64,000 bases of DNA from Endothia cerciana. Taxonomy: Eukaryota > Ascomycota > Sordariomycetes > Diaporthales > Cryphonectriaceae. The translations under genes were made by a program, and so were the position numbers. The notes below the pieces were generated by a model. The model saw nothing but the letters and a program-made list of their open reading frames with translations. It was not told where the DNA came from and ran no database searches. Where the stretch lies: positions 496,001 to 560,000 of the forward strand of contig JALRMH010000004.1 in the NCBI GenBank assembly GCA_026119935.1. The letters run 5' to 3'. Positions 11,501 to 22,919 of the stretch are shown one piece after another; positions within the stretch are counted from its first letter, which is position 1; the number at the start of each line of letters is the position of its first letter.

Positions 11501-13332
11501 ACCAGGCTAAAGACTTCGCCTATGATCTGAACGATCAGTCTCCCAGCACCAGGGACTACCTTTACCGGCGAATTGTCAAAGAGACTCTCGTGTCTATATT
11601 CAGGACCCATGGAGCTCTTCAGGTTCCGCTGGCTAGTATTTACCCCTACTCGTCCAACTACCCCAATTCAGTCAAACTGCTAGATGACGGTGGCTCTCTG
11701 TTGCAGCTTCCTTACGACTTGATGATGGGTTATGCTCGAATGCTGGCCAAGGTGAAGAGTCCCATCTTGGGACCTGCCTACTCATTCGGAAGTGTGTTCC
11801 GAGAACAGCATGCTGGTGGCCAGCCTTCCGAGTTTGGAGTTGTTGACTTCAACGTCGTCACGACCGGGGCTTTGGATCTGTCCCTCAAAGAGGCCAATGT
11901 CCTGAAAGTTGTCGACCAAATAGTCGATGCGTTCCCTGCACTTTCTAAGAGCCAAGTGGTCTTCCACATCAACCACTCTGATCTCCTTCAAGTCATTTTC
12001 GACTTTTGCGGGGTCGAGCACTCTGCCAGACGAGCGGCTGCTGAAGTTCTGAGCAAGCTTAATATCCAGGATATGACCTGGCAAAAACTCCGCGGTCAGC
12101 TGCGGTCCCAATCGTGCGGCGTCTCAGCAACTAGCGTCGACGAACTGCAGCGATTCGATTTCCGAGACAACCCCAGCAAAGCCTTCTCGAAGCTCAAGTC
12201 CTTGTTCGAGAACACCGATTACTATCAAAAGGCCGCCTCCAGCATCGCTCACCTGAAAGAGGTCATTGAGTATTGCAAGAGCTTTGGTGTCAAGACCAAG
12301 ATCTACGTTACACCACTGCATTCCTTCAATGAAGCGTTTTTTAGAGGTGGTGTGATGTTTGCCTGCGTCTGGGATAAGAACAAGAAGCAGGTCTTTGCCG
12401 CTGGTGGCCGGTATGATAGTCTGATCAAAGATCACCGACAGAAAGCGGGCAGCAGCTCCTTGAGCGACCGACGCGCCGTCGGAGTTAGCTTCGCTTGGGA
12501 GAGACTCGCGCAGGTACCTGCTAAGACCGGTAGTAAGGCTTCTTCCAAGAAAGTCGCCCAGGGAGGACACAATCCCTTCAATGAGAAGGTCTATGATGTC
12601 CTCGTAGCGAGCTTTGACCCAGCGGTCCGAAAGACGACAGCGCTTGAGATACTGCGGGACCTCTGGGAGAGCGGCATCAGTGCTGAGCTTGCTAATGACG
12701 CCCGGTCACCTGACGAGCTGATTCCGGACAAATTGGAGGAGCAACCCGCCTGGATGGTCATCATCAAGCCCGATGTTCTGAAGATCAAGACTCTATGGAC
12801 CAAGGATACACCTGAGGCCGATGTCCCGGCCGACAAGCTGGTGACCTGGCTTCGCGCGGAGATGCGTGAGCGCGACTCGGTCCTCAAGATCAATACCCTG
12901 GCCCGGATCCGCCCTGGTCTTGGGACCTCTGACACCAACAACTCAGTGGGCGACGCCACATCATCCTCCGGTCCATACTCCAACGGCCATCAGCAAGATG
13001 TCCGTGTGCTCACTGGCCAGACAAAGTCCAAGAAGTTCAACCGGCAGACAGTTGTTGAGCAGGCACACAACGCCGCCTCGAAGCTCCTTCAGGAGTTCCA
13101 CGACGGCCCCATCGCGGCCATCGAGACGAGCGATGCGGTCCTGTATGCGATCAAGGGCACATCACTGTCCCAGCCCGACACCTGGCGCAAGCTGGATGTC
13201 ACCAACGTCGAGAAGAAGTACGTTAGGGACGTACAGGATATGTTGACGGAGTTTCGCGACGGTGGAGCGAGGAACGCTTTCGTTTACAACTTTCGCACTG
13301 GAAGTTGTGTGTACTATGATCTGAAGGCCTGA
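8303..13332 (+). CDS. GCN2: eIF2-alpha kinase GCN2 (general amino-acid control)
   Basis: Exons 8303-10196 and 10340-13332 give 1628 residues; the 143-nt intron falls inside the kinase N-lobe, joining DGQIY to AIKKIS. GCN2 binds uncharged tRNA and phosphorylates eIF2-alpha when amino acids are scarce (cpc-3 in Neurospora). Domains in order: RWD (about 47-165, the GCN1-binding part), a charged coiled coil, a degenerate kinase (about 255-570, with HQDIHLGN in place of the usual catalytic loop), and the active kinase. That kinase has Gly-rich loop GKGGFG (612-617), ATP lysine in AIKK (about 634), an acidic insert of Asp/Glu, HRDLKPDN (835-842) and DFG (859-861). A histidyl-tRNA-synthetase-like region and a C-terminal dimer/ribosome-binding region follow. 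All key kinase residues are present and the length matches the family. Confidence 0.96.
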
Positions 13333-14649
13333 TCTGGGCAACTATGGGCAATTTGGCCTACTTTTACCGCTAATATCTGCGGTTTGGCAATACGGATGGC
13401 GAATTTTGGGGAGATGATTGATGATTGACGCTGCATGAAGCAGAAAACTGGGACTTATTGCTCTATACCCTTGCTTACTTGGTCCTTAGGAATGAATGGT
13501 TACTGATTATGAATGGAGACGGATCACGGAAGGGGCAAGGTGAATGGCTTCTGAACCTCCCTCTCGGTTCACAGCCGGCAGCAGAGTGTTCTTATACCCA
13601 CTCGACATGCTCTCAACTCTCCTTCGTGGATAGATCAGGTCCCAAAACCCCCAGTGCCGCACAATGGGCAGTTGCCCTGAAACGGAAGGGGGATGACATG
13701 CTAGCATGCGTATAGCTGACGGATTGTAGGCAAGAATGGATAGGGAGGCAGGCACTTCGATACTTGAGCACGGCCTCATGAGTGATGTTCCTTCAGCGGC
13801 ACCCAGGTGCCTCTGTCACTGTCCTTTGCTGCGCTTGATGCCTTGGCCGTTCCACCAGCTCGAGTATGGCTCTTGTCCTGGCCCAGCCAACAACCCAGAA
13901 CGCTAAAAGGCCCCCTGATGAAGGTTGAGCAGAGCAGTCACAGACCGATTCATTGTCTACAAGTTGCAAATACTCGGAGGCGTAAAGCCCAGCAAATCCA
14001 ACTCACGGGTGGCATCTCTCGAGCTGTGCGGCGAGTGGCTAGAAGACGAGTAGTCGACGACGCCCGGCGGACATTTTCTGCGATCCATCGTGTGGGGTTT
14101 GATCGTGAGTTCAGCCCGAAAGCTGACGGCCTCGCTTGTTTGCGGTTTTGCTCCGGCGGCATAGTTCGGTCGGTGGTGGATCGTGTAGGAGAGGATTCGA
14201 TGGTCGGTATGGTTACCCGGGGGGGTTCGAGGTCACAGCCCAACATCAACGTGATTGGGTGGTATATCGTTGCTGATAGCCTTTTGGAGAGGGTCTCCCT
14301 CGATCTGCGAGGGTGAGGCGACGGTGGCCAGGAGGCGCAATTTGGACGCATCATACACTGTGAGTGGGTTGCGCGTGCTGTCTCCGCAGAGGAAAGAGAA
14401 GCTCGAGGACTTGACGGGAATCCTCTCTCGCTCCACGCCCGCCCGCCACAGATGGGCACACCACTCGAATGGATACGCCCTCGCCCCCCTCAGCGTCGGT
14501 CCGGAGTGCGGATAAAAAAGACTGGCAGCCCGGGTTTAGAAACGCGTCACCGACAAGTCAGTATCATTTGGTACCAAGTCTGACGCTTTTCGATGCTTTC
14601 TGGCCCCAAATGCCTCCCAATACCAAACATTGCTCGCGTGCGACCCCTC
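13333..14649. other. Intergenic region downstream of GCN2
   Basis: This 1.3-kb stretch lies between converging genes. It has overlapping ORFs of up to 169 codons on both strands near 13.8-14.5 kb, but none shows a domain, a convincing start context or splice structure. Nothing else was recognised. Confidence 0.35.
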
Positions 14650-15937
14650 TTATTCGCTATCATCATCGCTGTCGTATGCAACCAGCGGTCCCGTCGAGGC
14701 CTTCTTCTTGTCCTTCGAGGCCACTGCTACCTTCACTGAGTTCAGTGCAGCTAGTGTACTGCTCGAGAATATGCCGTTCTCCTCAAGCTGCCGTTGCGTC
14801 TCATCCGCCGCAGCCTGTGCCCCAGCCGAGCCGCTCTCGAGCATGAGCCGCTGCTCCCTCTCCAACTCCCCATGCTCATCAGACCCTTGCCTTCCTCTCG
14901 GATTCACAGCATTCGCGCCGCGGGCGAAATGCACCTCGTCAGGCGCCTCGTAGCCCTCCAAGCCGTAACTGCTCTCCACCTTCCGCCTCTTCCTCGCCTC
15001 GGGATCCCTCCCCTCGATCTCGGCCACGAACTCCTCCGGCAGCGCCCGCCGGATCGCCTCGGCGGCCTGCTCATCGATGCGCCTGGCCTCGCGCGCCTGG
15101 GCCATCGGGTTCGGGTCGGCCGTGGCCCAGCGCACGTTGAGGATCTCGTTGTGGTCCAGGCTCTGGTGCGCCATGGCCTCCTTGGCGAACTGGGCGTTAG
15201 CCTCGTTGCTGTAGGTGATGAAGGCGACACCGCGCGTGTTGAGAACGCGGGCGCGCTCGACCTGGCCCCACTCGGCGAAGTGGCGCGCGACGATCTCCTC
15301 GATGTCGTCACTCACGTGGATGCGCCCGACGTAGATGGTCCGGTTCTGGCGCAGAAAGGATCCCACGCCGCCCATGTCGTCGCGGTAGTCGCTGTGCTTG
15401 TCGCGGCCGAAGCAGTCGACGTTGGGGTTGAAGAGGTCGTGGATCGTGGGGAGGCGGTGGAGGTACTCGCAGTCTTGACCCTTGGGACCTGTTAGGACGG
15501 GTCTCTTGTCAGCATAGCCCTTTCTCTGTGGTAGAGCGCGCTCCTGGTGGGGTTTTCTCAAACGTACAAATCCCCCTCGCGAAGAACAGGCAGAAGTAGC
15601 TCCCCGCCACCCTATCTGCCTTGGTGTACCCGCTGTCCTTGGCGATGTTGCACCGCCCCTTGGCCGCGCGCTGCGAGGTGTATTTGTCCTCGCGGTCGCC
15701 GCCCGCCCATTTGTTGTACCATATGTTGAAGATTGTGCCCGTCTGTGGCGGCGGCTCGGACTTGATCAGCGCCGGGTCGATCTGCGGGCGTGCCGGGCGC
15801 TTCTTCTTGCGGATGATCTTTTTCACTTTCTTGGGCCCTGCTGCTGCTGGCTGCTGGGTCTCGGCGGCATCGTTGTCGCCCGTGGTGGCGAGCACGAGCT
15901 CGTCCTGTGGTTGTGGTACCTCCTCTGCGTCGGCCAT
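14650..15937 (-). CDS. CWC2: Pre-mRNA splicing factor Cwc2
   Basis: Exons 15937-15568 and 15488-14650 give 402 residues. The 79-nt intron (GTACGT..CCTAACAG) interrupts the CCCH zinc finger; splicing yields FARGICPKGQDCEYLH, whereas reading through stops at a TGA. Cwc2 belongs to the Prp19-associated (NTC) complex and links it to U6 snRNA in the active spliceosome. Order: acidic/Gln N-terminus, a basic KKIIRKKKRP stretch, the TGTIFNIWYNKW motif, the CCCH finger (about 112-133), an RRM with RNP2-like TIYVGRIH and RNP1-like GVAFITY, then a charged C-terminus ending in acidic DSDDDSE. Family features are complete. Confidence 0.95.
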
Positions 15938-16556
15938 TGTTGCGGGAGATGCGCTGTCGGGGGGTTGAAGGAAGAAGGACGGCAGTCAAAAGTTGCGGAT
16001 GTCGTTGGAGGCTAGGCGAGGCGAGGCGAGGCTAAGAAGTAAGTTTCGAGGCTGCGCTTAGCACCTGCAAGAGACGGGACGGCGCTTGATGAACGGCGCA
16101 GGGGTCGCTGCGGCGTCCCCTGTTTTTGCCGAAACGGGAGCGGTGGTTTGCCCCCCCCCCCCACCATCCATCCCACTTCACCTCAACTGCTTCAAGCCGT
16201 CCCGGGGCCAGAATAACCTCAACCCGTTCATTTTCTTCGTTGCAGATCTTGAAATACACATGGCCTGGTGTGAGATCTGACTCGAGCTTGACCCTCTTGC
16301 CTCACGTGCCAATAGCATCTGTTGGGCGTTCCACGGCGCCGGTATAAGAGTTCTCAACTGGTCGAGAACCAGACTCGCCAGGACAGCCACGAGGAACAGA
16401 CAACAAGTCATATATCGATACACGAGGGTCTCACGCAGTGGGATCTCCCGGTGGCATAACCTCCCACCCCCTTCTCCCTCTCATTGTCTCCACACCGTAT
16501 ACTCAGGAACCCTCCCTGTCTTCCGCGGCCTAAGTTAGGCCACACCCACCGGCAAG
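15938..16556. promoter_or_regulatory. Shared divergent promoter, CWC2 and the DRG2 gene
   Basis: The two start codons are 619 bp apart and face away from each other. A short GAGGC-type tandem repeat lies at about 16009-16034 and a run of C at about 16150-16160. C/T-rich sequence precedes the DRG2 start. Confidence 0.45.
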
Positions 16557-17915
16557 ATGGTCAACATCGTAGGTCCTCCAGAAGATAAGATTCCCTGCTT
16601 CTCCCGAGACGGGTCTCTCTGCCCGCAGCGACTTTGTCGCCTGCGGGCGCACTGAGATGCCTGCTCCCCGGGCACACCCCCTTCATTTGTTCTGCCACTT
16701 CCCGAAGAAAGTAAATTTGTTTCCTCTAACAGCCCGATAGACCGACAAGATCAAGGAGATTGAGGATGAGATGAAGAGGACCCAGAAGAACAAAGCCACA
16801 GAATACCACCTGGGCCTCCTGAAGGGCAAGCTCGCCCGCCTCCGCGCACAGCTCCTCGAGCCCGGCCCGGGGTCCGGGGGCGGTCCGGGGGCGGGCTTCG
16901 ACGTGAGCAAGAGCGGCGACGCGCGGATAGCACTCGTGGGATTCCCGTCCGTGGGCAAGTCGACGTTCCTGTCCAAGGTGACAAAGACGAAGTCCGAGGT
17001 CGCGAGCTACGCCTTCACCACGCTGACGGCCATCCCCGGCGTGCTGGAGTACGGCGGCGCGGAGATCCAGCTGCTGGACCTGCCGGGTATCATCGAGGGC
17101 GCCGCGGAGGGCAAGGGGCGGGGGCGGCAGGTCATATCCGCGGCGAAGACGAGCGACCTCATCCTGATGGTGCTGGATGCGACGAAGCGGGCGGAGCAGA
17201 GGGCGCTGCTGGAGGCGGAACTCGAGGCCGTCGGGATCCGGCTGAACAGGGAGGCGCCGTAAGACACCACCCGCGCCCTACCGGCGGCGACATAACGGCG
17301 GTGGCAAGCGGCTGACAGGGTGACCACAGGAATATCTACCTCAAGCCCAAGAAGGCGGGCGGGATGAAGATCAACTTCCAGTCCCCGCCCAAGAACCTCG
17401 ACGAGAAGATGGTCTATAACATCCTGCGGGACTACAAGATGCTCAACTGCGAGGTGCTGGTCCGCGACGACGAGGCGACGGTCGACGACCTGATCGACGT
17501 CATCATGAAGGACCACCGCAAGTACATCAAGTGCCTCTACGTCTACAACAAGATCGACAGCGTGTCGCTCGACTTCCTGGACAAGCTGGCGCGCGAGCCG
17601 CACACGGTCGTCATGAGCTGCGAGCTGGACCTGGGGATACAGGACGTCGTGGACCGCTGCTGGAAGGAGCTGGCGCTGATCCGGATCTATACGAAGCGGA
17701 AGGGCATCGATCCGGATTTCGGTGAGGCGCTGATCGTGAGGAGTAACAGCACTATCGAGGATGTGTGCGATCGGATCCACCGCACGCTGAAGGAGACGTT
17801 CAAGTACGCGCTGGTGTGGGGGGCTAGTGCGAGGCATGTACCGCAGAGGGTCGGGCTGGGCCATGTTGTGGCGGATGAGGATGTGGTGTACATTGTCAGT
17901 GGATGGAAGGCTTAG
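16557..17915 (+). CDS. Developmentally regulated GTP-binding protein DRG2/Rbg2
   Basis: Exons 16557-16568, 16741-17258 and 17330-17915 give 371 residues. The first coding exon encodes only MVNI, and a 172-nt intron joins it to TDKIKEIEDEM. DRG GTPases bind translating ribosomes with a DFRP partner; DRG2/Rbg2 pairs with Gir2. The N-terminal helical segment (RTQKNKATEYHLGLLKGKLA) is followed by the G domain: G1 GFPSVGKST, G3 DLPGI, G4 NKID and the HTH-containing insert, then a C-terminal TGS domain ending in EDVVYIVSG. ALVWG and the LVRDDEATVDDLIDV stretch fit the DRG2 rather than the DRG1 branch. Length equals that of yeast Rbg2 (about 368). The tiny first exon is inferred from frame and family start. 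Confidence 0.93.
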
Positions 17916-18352
17916 AAAGGAAACGGCGCTCAGGGCAATCCAGGCAGCTCTCCATCGCACCCATCAGCAGAACGCACAAAGGATGTTCGGGCCCTCGCGT
18001 GAGAAGACTGGTCGTCGATTCGTTACCGGCAATCTGTGCTTCCACCCCTAGTTTATGACATCTCGTGACTGGTATAAGAATTTCCCTTCCCTGATAAACG
18101 CCGAACCGAACAGAGAAGCCTGGTATCCTGAGTCCACCGACCTAACCCAACGTCCACCACCGATTAAGTGAAGCGGATCGAGCTACGAGCCCCATCCCAG
18201 GTATCGCAAAGAAAAAAGGCCAGCCAGAACCCTTTAACAAATCCCAGATCAAACAGACAAAGGAGGGTTTTTGGGGGGGTTTTTTTTTCCCTTCTAAGAT
18301 AGGACGAGCAAGACGAGTCAAGCTTGGGAGAAGAAGTGAAGCCGGAGGCCGA
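17916..18352. other. Intergenic region between converging DRG2 and Spo12-type genes
   Basis: This 437-bp space holds the 3' ends of two converging transcripts. A G run and a T run lie at about 18273-18290. No other feature seen. Confidence 0.4.
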
Positions 18353-18845
18353 CTACTCCTGGGCCCGGGCGATGGAGGCAGGAGGGGTTGCCTTGGCGCC
18401 AAAGAGGCCCTCCTGGCCTTGCAACCTCTTAGACGATGCCTGGGCAAAGAGGGACTTTGGCTTGACCCTATGGATCACGACAGTGTCAGCACCGTATTCC
18501 TCTCTGTAGGACAGGGTATTGGATCAGGAGGGGACTAGTCGAGACGTACTTTCCAACCCGCTTGTTGCGCAGCGCATTCAGCTTGGCTGTGCAGGGCGAC
18601 ATGATCTCGTCCGAGGGTGAGATGTAGTTGTTGCCAGACCTAGAAGAAACCAACCCATCAGAACTGAAGATGCCAACTGGTTGATAGAGGGAAGCGTCGT
18701 ACTCCTGGGCCTCCATCTTGGACTTCAGGACCTGACGGTGGTACTCCAGATCCTTCGTGACATCGCCACCGGGGACGGCTGTGGTCATGGGGACGTTGGC
18801 GTCCTTGGCGCCCAGGACGTTGGTGTTGTTGGAGAAAGAGGACAT
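18353..18845 (-). CDS. Spo12-family cell-cycle protein
   Basis: Exons 18845-18550 and 18467-18353 give 136 residues; the intron is 82 nt (GTACGT donor, CTGAC branch, CATAG acceptor). The diagnostic Spo12 motif is ISPSDEIMSPCTAKLNALRN, followed across the splice by KRVGKVKPKSLFAQASS. In yeast Spo12 is a nucleolar regulator of mitotic exit (FEAR network). The second exon is too short for a simple ORF scan. The stretch between MEAQE and SGNNYISPSD (about 21 residues) could itself be a 63-nt in-frame intron ending in TTCTTCTAG; the protein would then be 115 residues. The family assignment is firm, the exact N-terminal half less so. Confidence 0.85.
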
Positions 18846-18851
18846 CTTGGA

Positions 18852-18879
18852 TGTGTGCGTGTGTGTGTGTGTGTGTGTG
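18852..18879 (+). repeat. GT/CA microsatellite in the Spo12-type gene leader
   Basis: About 14 GT units, read as CA repeats on the coding strand, end about seven bases upstream of the Spo12-type ATG at 18845. Such a repeat so close to a start codon may vary in length between strains. Confidence 0.8.
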
Positions 18880-20953
18880 GGCTGATCGCTCTCGCTAGCA
18901 GGACGCAGTTGTGTGTGTAATGTTCGCTTAGAAGATTCGCTTTGAGTGTGGCGGGTTGAGTTGTTGTTGTAGGTAGGTTTGTGTGCAGAGGGGAATGCAA
19001 CTAAGACAGGCGCCGGTGCAAGAGGGAACAGTTCAGCCTCTGAGGTTAGTTTGGGAAGGGCTCTCGACGTTCTCTTGTAGAAATAAACGTCCACAGCGAG
19101 GACAGTAGGATGCAGGTCGCATTTCAGGAAGGAGGGATGATGTTGACATTTCGGGCTGGTTGTTAGGGCAACGGTGACTTTTTCAGTGGAGCCATTCACC
19201 ATTCCCACCACAGATCCACCCCTGTCATGACTTGCATCCGCGGGCAGTGGAGTAACTCTAATTAAATCACTTTAAGGCATCTATCTCATCTCGTGAACTT
19301 GTCCAGGCGTCTAACATTGGAGTCTCAATCGCCTTGACTCGAGCACTCTGCTGCACCCAGTATTCGCGCCCTGCTTCCTCGATCCGCATTTCTCCTCTTT
19401 CTTCCCATACATTGCTTTCCCTTCTCTTCAAGACGAAGGGAGCCAACCATCAGGACTTGGACACACTTCACATCGAGAGGGGCCTCTCCTACCCGACAAT
19501 TTTACGATATGAAGAAGCTCCGTTCTGGATATTCCCTCTCGAATCGACACCTCGTTCAAAAAATAACAGAACCATAGTGATTTGTTGAGTCTAAAATCAA
19601 GAAGGCAGATAATGTCACATAAACACAGGTCTAGACTTTGGTAACTCAGCGGTGTTATTTGAGGTAAGGCTCCGTGCGCATTTAGTTCCCCCCCCCCCTA
19701 AGCTTCTCTACTTTTTGTCTTTGGCTGTCCTCAACAGGCGGTGCTTCTCATTGCTCAACCTTGACCTTCTTGCCCTTGGCTTTACTGGCGCACAGGCCTA
19801 GCGAGAGGCCTACAAGAGTCAACAGCTTGCCCTACAAGACTTCCTCTAAAAAAAAAACCAAAACCCTGCTCTCAGGATTTACAGCAGCTGGCCCGATAGA
19901 CGCAAGTCCGACAGGTCGTGCGTATACCTGCAAGTAGGACAAAGTTGAAGGCCATCCAGTTCACATTGGATGATATATTGCAGTCCTCCGCCCGGTTAGG
20001 CAGGAAAAGCCCTTCCTTGGATAGTGTGAAAGAAAATTTTTGAAAGGTCAGATGGACAGGAGCACCATGAACCGTCAAATCTGTCAGAAGGTAGAGAGGG
20101 ATTCTACAAATATATTGCCCAATGTCTTCCACAAAGACCAGAAGAAGTGGGAAAACTCAGAGGATTACGCAGTTGGAAAACTCTTGTAGACCATACTATA
20201 ATCACCATAGTGTATGCGTAATCCTCCTAGACTACACAGATGGACCCAGGTCGACAGGCTATGTTCACGGCCTCATTCTGGCTCAATATCCACAAGAAAC
20301 AGCGAAAAGACCGTCGCTCGCGGCATTCTGCGGCTAATTACCTATAGACAAGCCAGAAGACGTATCTCTTGAGGTGATCACCAGGGGGCGAGCTGACCTC
20401 GAGGTCGACAGGGAGAGAGCTAGATTTCAGATACCAATACGTACAGCAGTCTGGTTTCGCCATTTGAAAACCAGCACCAGCAGGTCATCCTTGTCATACA
20501 TGTCGCGAGTCTCACTTCAAGGTCCATGTGTTAGTGAAAGCTGGGATGCTGAGCCGTACTACTGGACGCCTTGTGTTGCTGAGATCCAAGAACATTCCAA
20601 ACAGAATCATGATCAGGGAATGTCCCGATTTGTGTCTGCGGTCTTTCTCGGATCGATGACTTTATTCTTTTTTGTATGCTGGTTTCTATCTATAGTATAC
20701 TGTTGGGGACTACCCGCGTGTGTATCTCCCCGGAACTAGGACATGCAACCACCAGCGGCAGCTCCTTGATTGCTTGCTGCGCTTTCGTTTTCTTTTCCGT
20801 CAACGTTGGACACCGAATTGTTGCAATCCTTCGTGTCCGCCGTAGTTCTCGCATTTGATTGACATTCATTTCTGGTGTTATCCCTGGTCCGAAGGCACCT
20901 CTGGCGCACAATGGGCTCCTCGCAGGCCCCTTCACCTCCGGGACCATGCTCCT
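18880..20953. other. Gene-poor region, part 1
   Basis: No supported gene is seen across about 2 kb. Base composition is visibly more A/T rich than around the housekeeping genes, ORFs are short, and a C run lies near 19687-19696. The first several hundred bases should include the promoter of the Spo12-type gene. Confidence 0.35.
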
Positions 20954-22488
20954 CTAAGCCCCACTCAATCGCTGCTTGATTTTTGGACCCGGCATGTCGA
21001 TATCGTCTTCCATTGACTCTGGGCCATGTTGAGCATGCATGAGGGGCGTGTGAAATGCATGTGGATATGGCGAGCGTCCAACAGGCTTTGGTAGGAGAGG
21101 GTGGGCTCGGGTCGCGGCGGAGCTCAGACGTAGAATAGCGACATGACGCGGGCTGCTTTCGTGCGGAGCCCTGTCAGAGCGGTGGCTGCCCGCATGATCG
21201 TGGAATGTGACCCAGCAGACCATCAGAGAGGAGAAGAGGACTAAGCGCAAAAGTGTCAACAGGTGCTACGACTACTCGTGTGTACAACAACCAGTGTGGG
21301 ACAGTGACGTGGTGAAGTGTATAGTAAAGGGCAGGTCGGGGAGACTCGCCATCACTATTGCAGCACAGGAGACAGAGCCACCCCGGCTCACCATCGAGAG
21401 CTGTCAAAACAGACAGATTTCTGCAATGTAGGAGATGGTCAGCTTGGCAGCCGGGACTTTTGAAGACCGAAAACGACGAGGACTCACACAATACTACTCG
21501 TGAGCGTACAGAGTGACCCAATGAATGTCCGCACTGCCATTCTGTGGAAATTTGTCCTCCGCTCCGTTTTCTCTTTGCTCTTGAATGAATGCAATGCTGG
21601 CGAAGCGATCATCAGTAGTCTGAACAACGCCTTCAAGGTTCCTTTAGGGACGGATGGATGTACTTGATAGGGGTATCAAAAACAGCAATGTCAAATAAAC
21701 CTAGACGTCTTGTCAGTTCCGGGAATAATTGAATCGGACTGGAGCATGTAGTCTGACTTGATCAACCTTACATTGAGGACCAAATCAAGGATAATCAAAG
21801 GCAACAACGCCTTCCTCTCAATTCCAATGACACATTCGCCGCTGCTGTCGAATCGCGCAATTCGACTGCAACATCTCCTCAGTAAGTTCTCATGATATGT
21901 GAGGAAGACGGGACCGCAGCTTACAATACAAAATTAAGGATGATCACAACGCCATATGCTCCTATCAACCTGTAAGCAGTTGTCAATAGTATATATGCAT
22001 TACAAGTGGTGACGCACCAAGCATGCCAAAGGTGTTGAAAAGCCATAGCTTTGACTTCATTCGAGGTGTCAATGCACCCCGTATTATATACTTGGTGGCA
22101 GTGAAGATCAGCAAGGGCAGAGCAACGAGATCCATTGGGGCCATCGCAATACATACTGCTTTCTCAACGAGGAATGTATAGATAAGCTGCAATCACATGA
22201 TATCTCGTTAAATTCGTTGTACAACAGGTCACCCAGTTGGGGCAGACATACGACCTATATCCTCACAAACTTAGCTTCCGAAAGCCGAATTGGTGGGTTT
22301 TTGAACAAGGTATCCAATGTACAATGGTCCGCAAGAAAATTGACTCACTTTCGTGCTGACATAGGCAACAAGACAGAGCAGAATGGCTCCGTCACAAACC
22401 GCATAACTCGAGTTCAGGCCGAGTCCGAACTTCAGAATAGCAGTGATAAAGACGAACAGGAACGAGTCGATATATATGCAGAGAGTAA
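20954..22488 (-). CDS. Predicted seven-TM-like fungal membrane protein, nine exons (N-terminus unresolved)
   Basis: Nine phase-consistent exons: 22488-22349, 22186-22157, 22090-22018, 21961-21925, 21865-21772, 21700-21664, 21596-21488, 21420-21350 and 21240-20954, about 292 residues. The predicted protein has around seven hydrophobic segments, including FLFVFITAILKFGLGL, AILLCLVAYV, YGVVIILNFVF, LLPLIILDLVLNVYLTLLF, TFIGSLCTLTSSIVNL and SDVLFSSLMVCWVTF, then a hydrophilic 80-residue tail. It resembles an uncharacterised membrane family I recall from other Sordariomycetes; I know no function. Every junction keeps frame and no exon has a stop, so it is probably intact. One exon is only 30 nt, and the last intron (21349-21241) appears to use a GC donor. 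The first exon enters in phase 1, so at least one upstream exon exists, probably within 22.5-22.95 kb. Confidence 0.65.
21241..21349 (-). other. Probable GC-AG intron in the membrane-protein gene
   Basis: Exon H must end near AGTGATG and exon I begin with TCCTCTTCTCC to keep the reading frame and the membrane segment. The best donor at that point is G/GCGAGT, with acceptor CTTAG. A GT donor a few bases upstream would keep the frame too but drop one residue. Confidence 0.5.
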
Positions 22489-22919
22489 CTAGCAAAGGCA
22501 GGAGAAGCGGTCAGTACCCATTCATCTGCTCGGAGGAGAAGTGCACGAAGAACACCTTTTTCTTTCTTTCTTTCTTTCTTTCTTTCCCTTTTTTCTAAAA
22601 AAGGAAAAAAAGAAAAAAGGAAAAAGAAACGGCAGCCAGTAGTCCGGGTAGGGGCTGTTGGGATTCCTTACGCCACATAGCACATGGTAACACCCGCCAC
22701 GTCTTGATTGTAGCATACTTCTGCGCTGCACACCGGGTTTATTATCAGCTGTTTCAGTCCTCTTCCAGGGCTTGACCCACGAATCGTCAATATGAAGAAA
22801 CGCAATGTTGGGTGACACGAACTGAGAAGCGACGAGATTGTACATATAGACAGCATTGACACCACGACGCTCACGACCTTGCCAGCCGTGGGCTCATGTT
22901 CTGCCACCCCGGCCGTCAT
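22489..22919 (-). other. Likely upstream exon(s) of the membrane-protein gene
   Basis: The minus strand has two overlapping open frames here, one from ATG 22919 (MTAGVAEHEP..) and one containing NLVASQFVSPNIAFLH and DDSWVKPWKR. A GTAAGG donor-like site lies near 22672. Neither frame ends in the phase needed by the exon starting at 22488 with that donor, so the correct join is not settled. A CTTT microsatellite falls in the presumed intron. Confidence 0.35.
22556..22587 (+). repeat. CTTT tetranucleotide microsatellite
   Basis: About eight CTTT units, followed by A-rich and T-rich tracts to about 22628, within the presumed first intron of the membrane-protein gene. Confidence 0.85.

Noticed and set aside
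15509..15566. Cwc2 frame running on after FARGICT
   Set aside because: This is the intron read in frame; splicing T/GT restores the CCCH finger and joins the second half.
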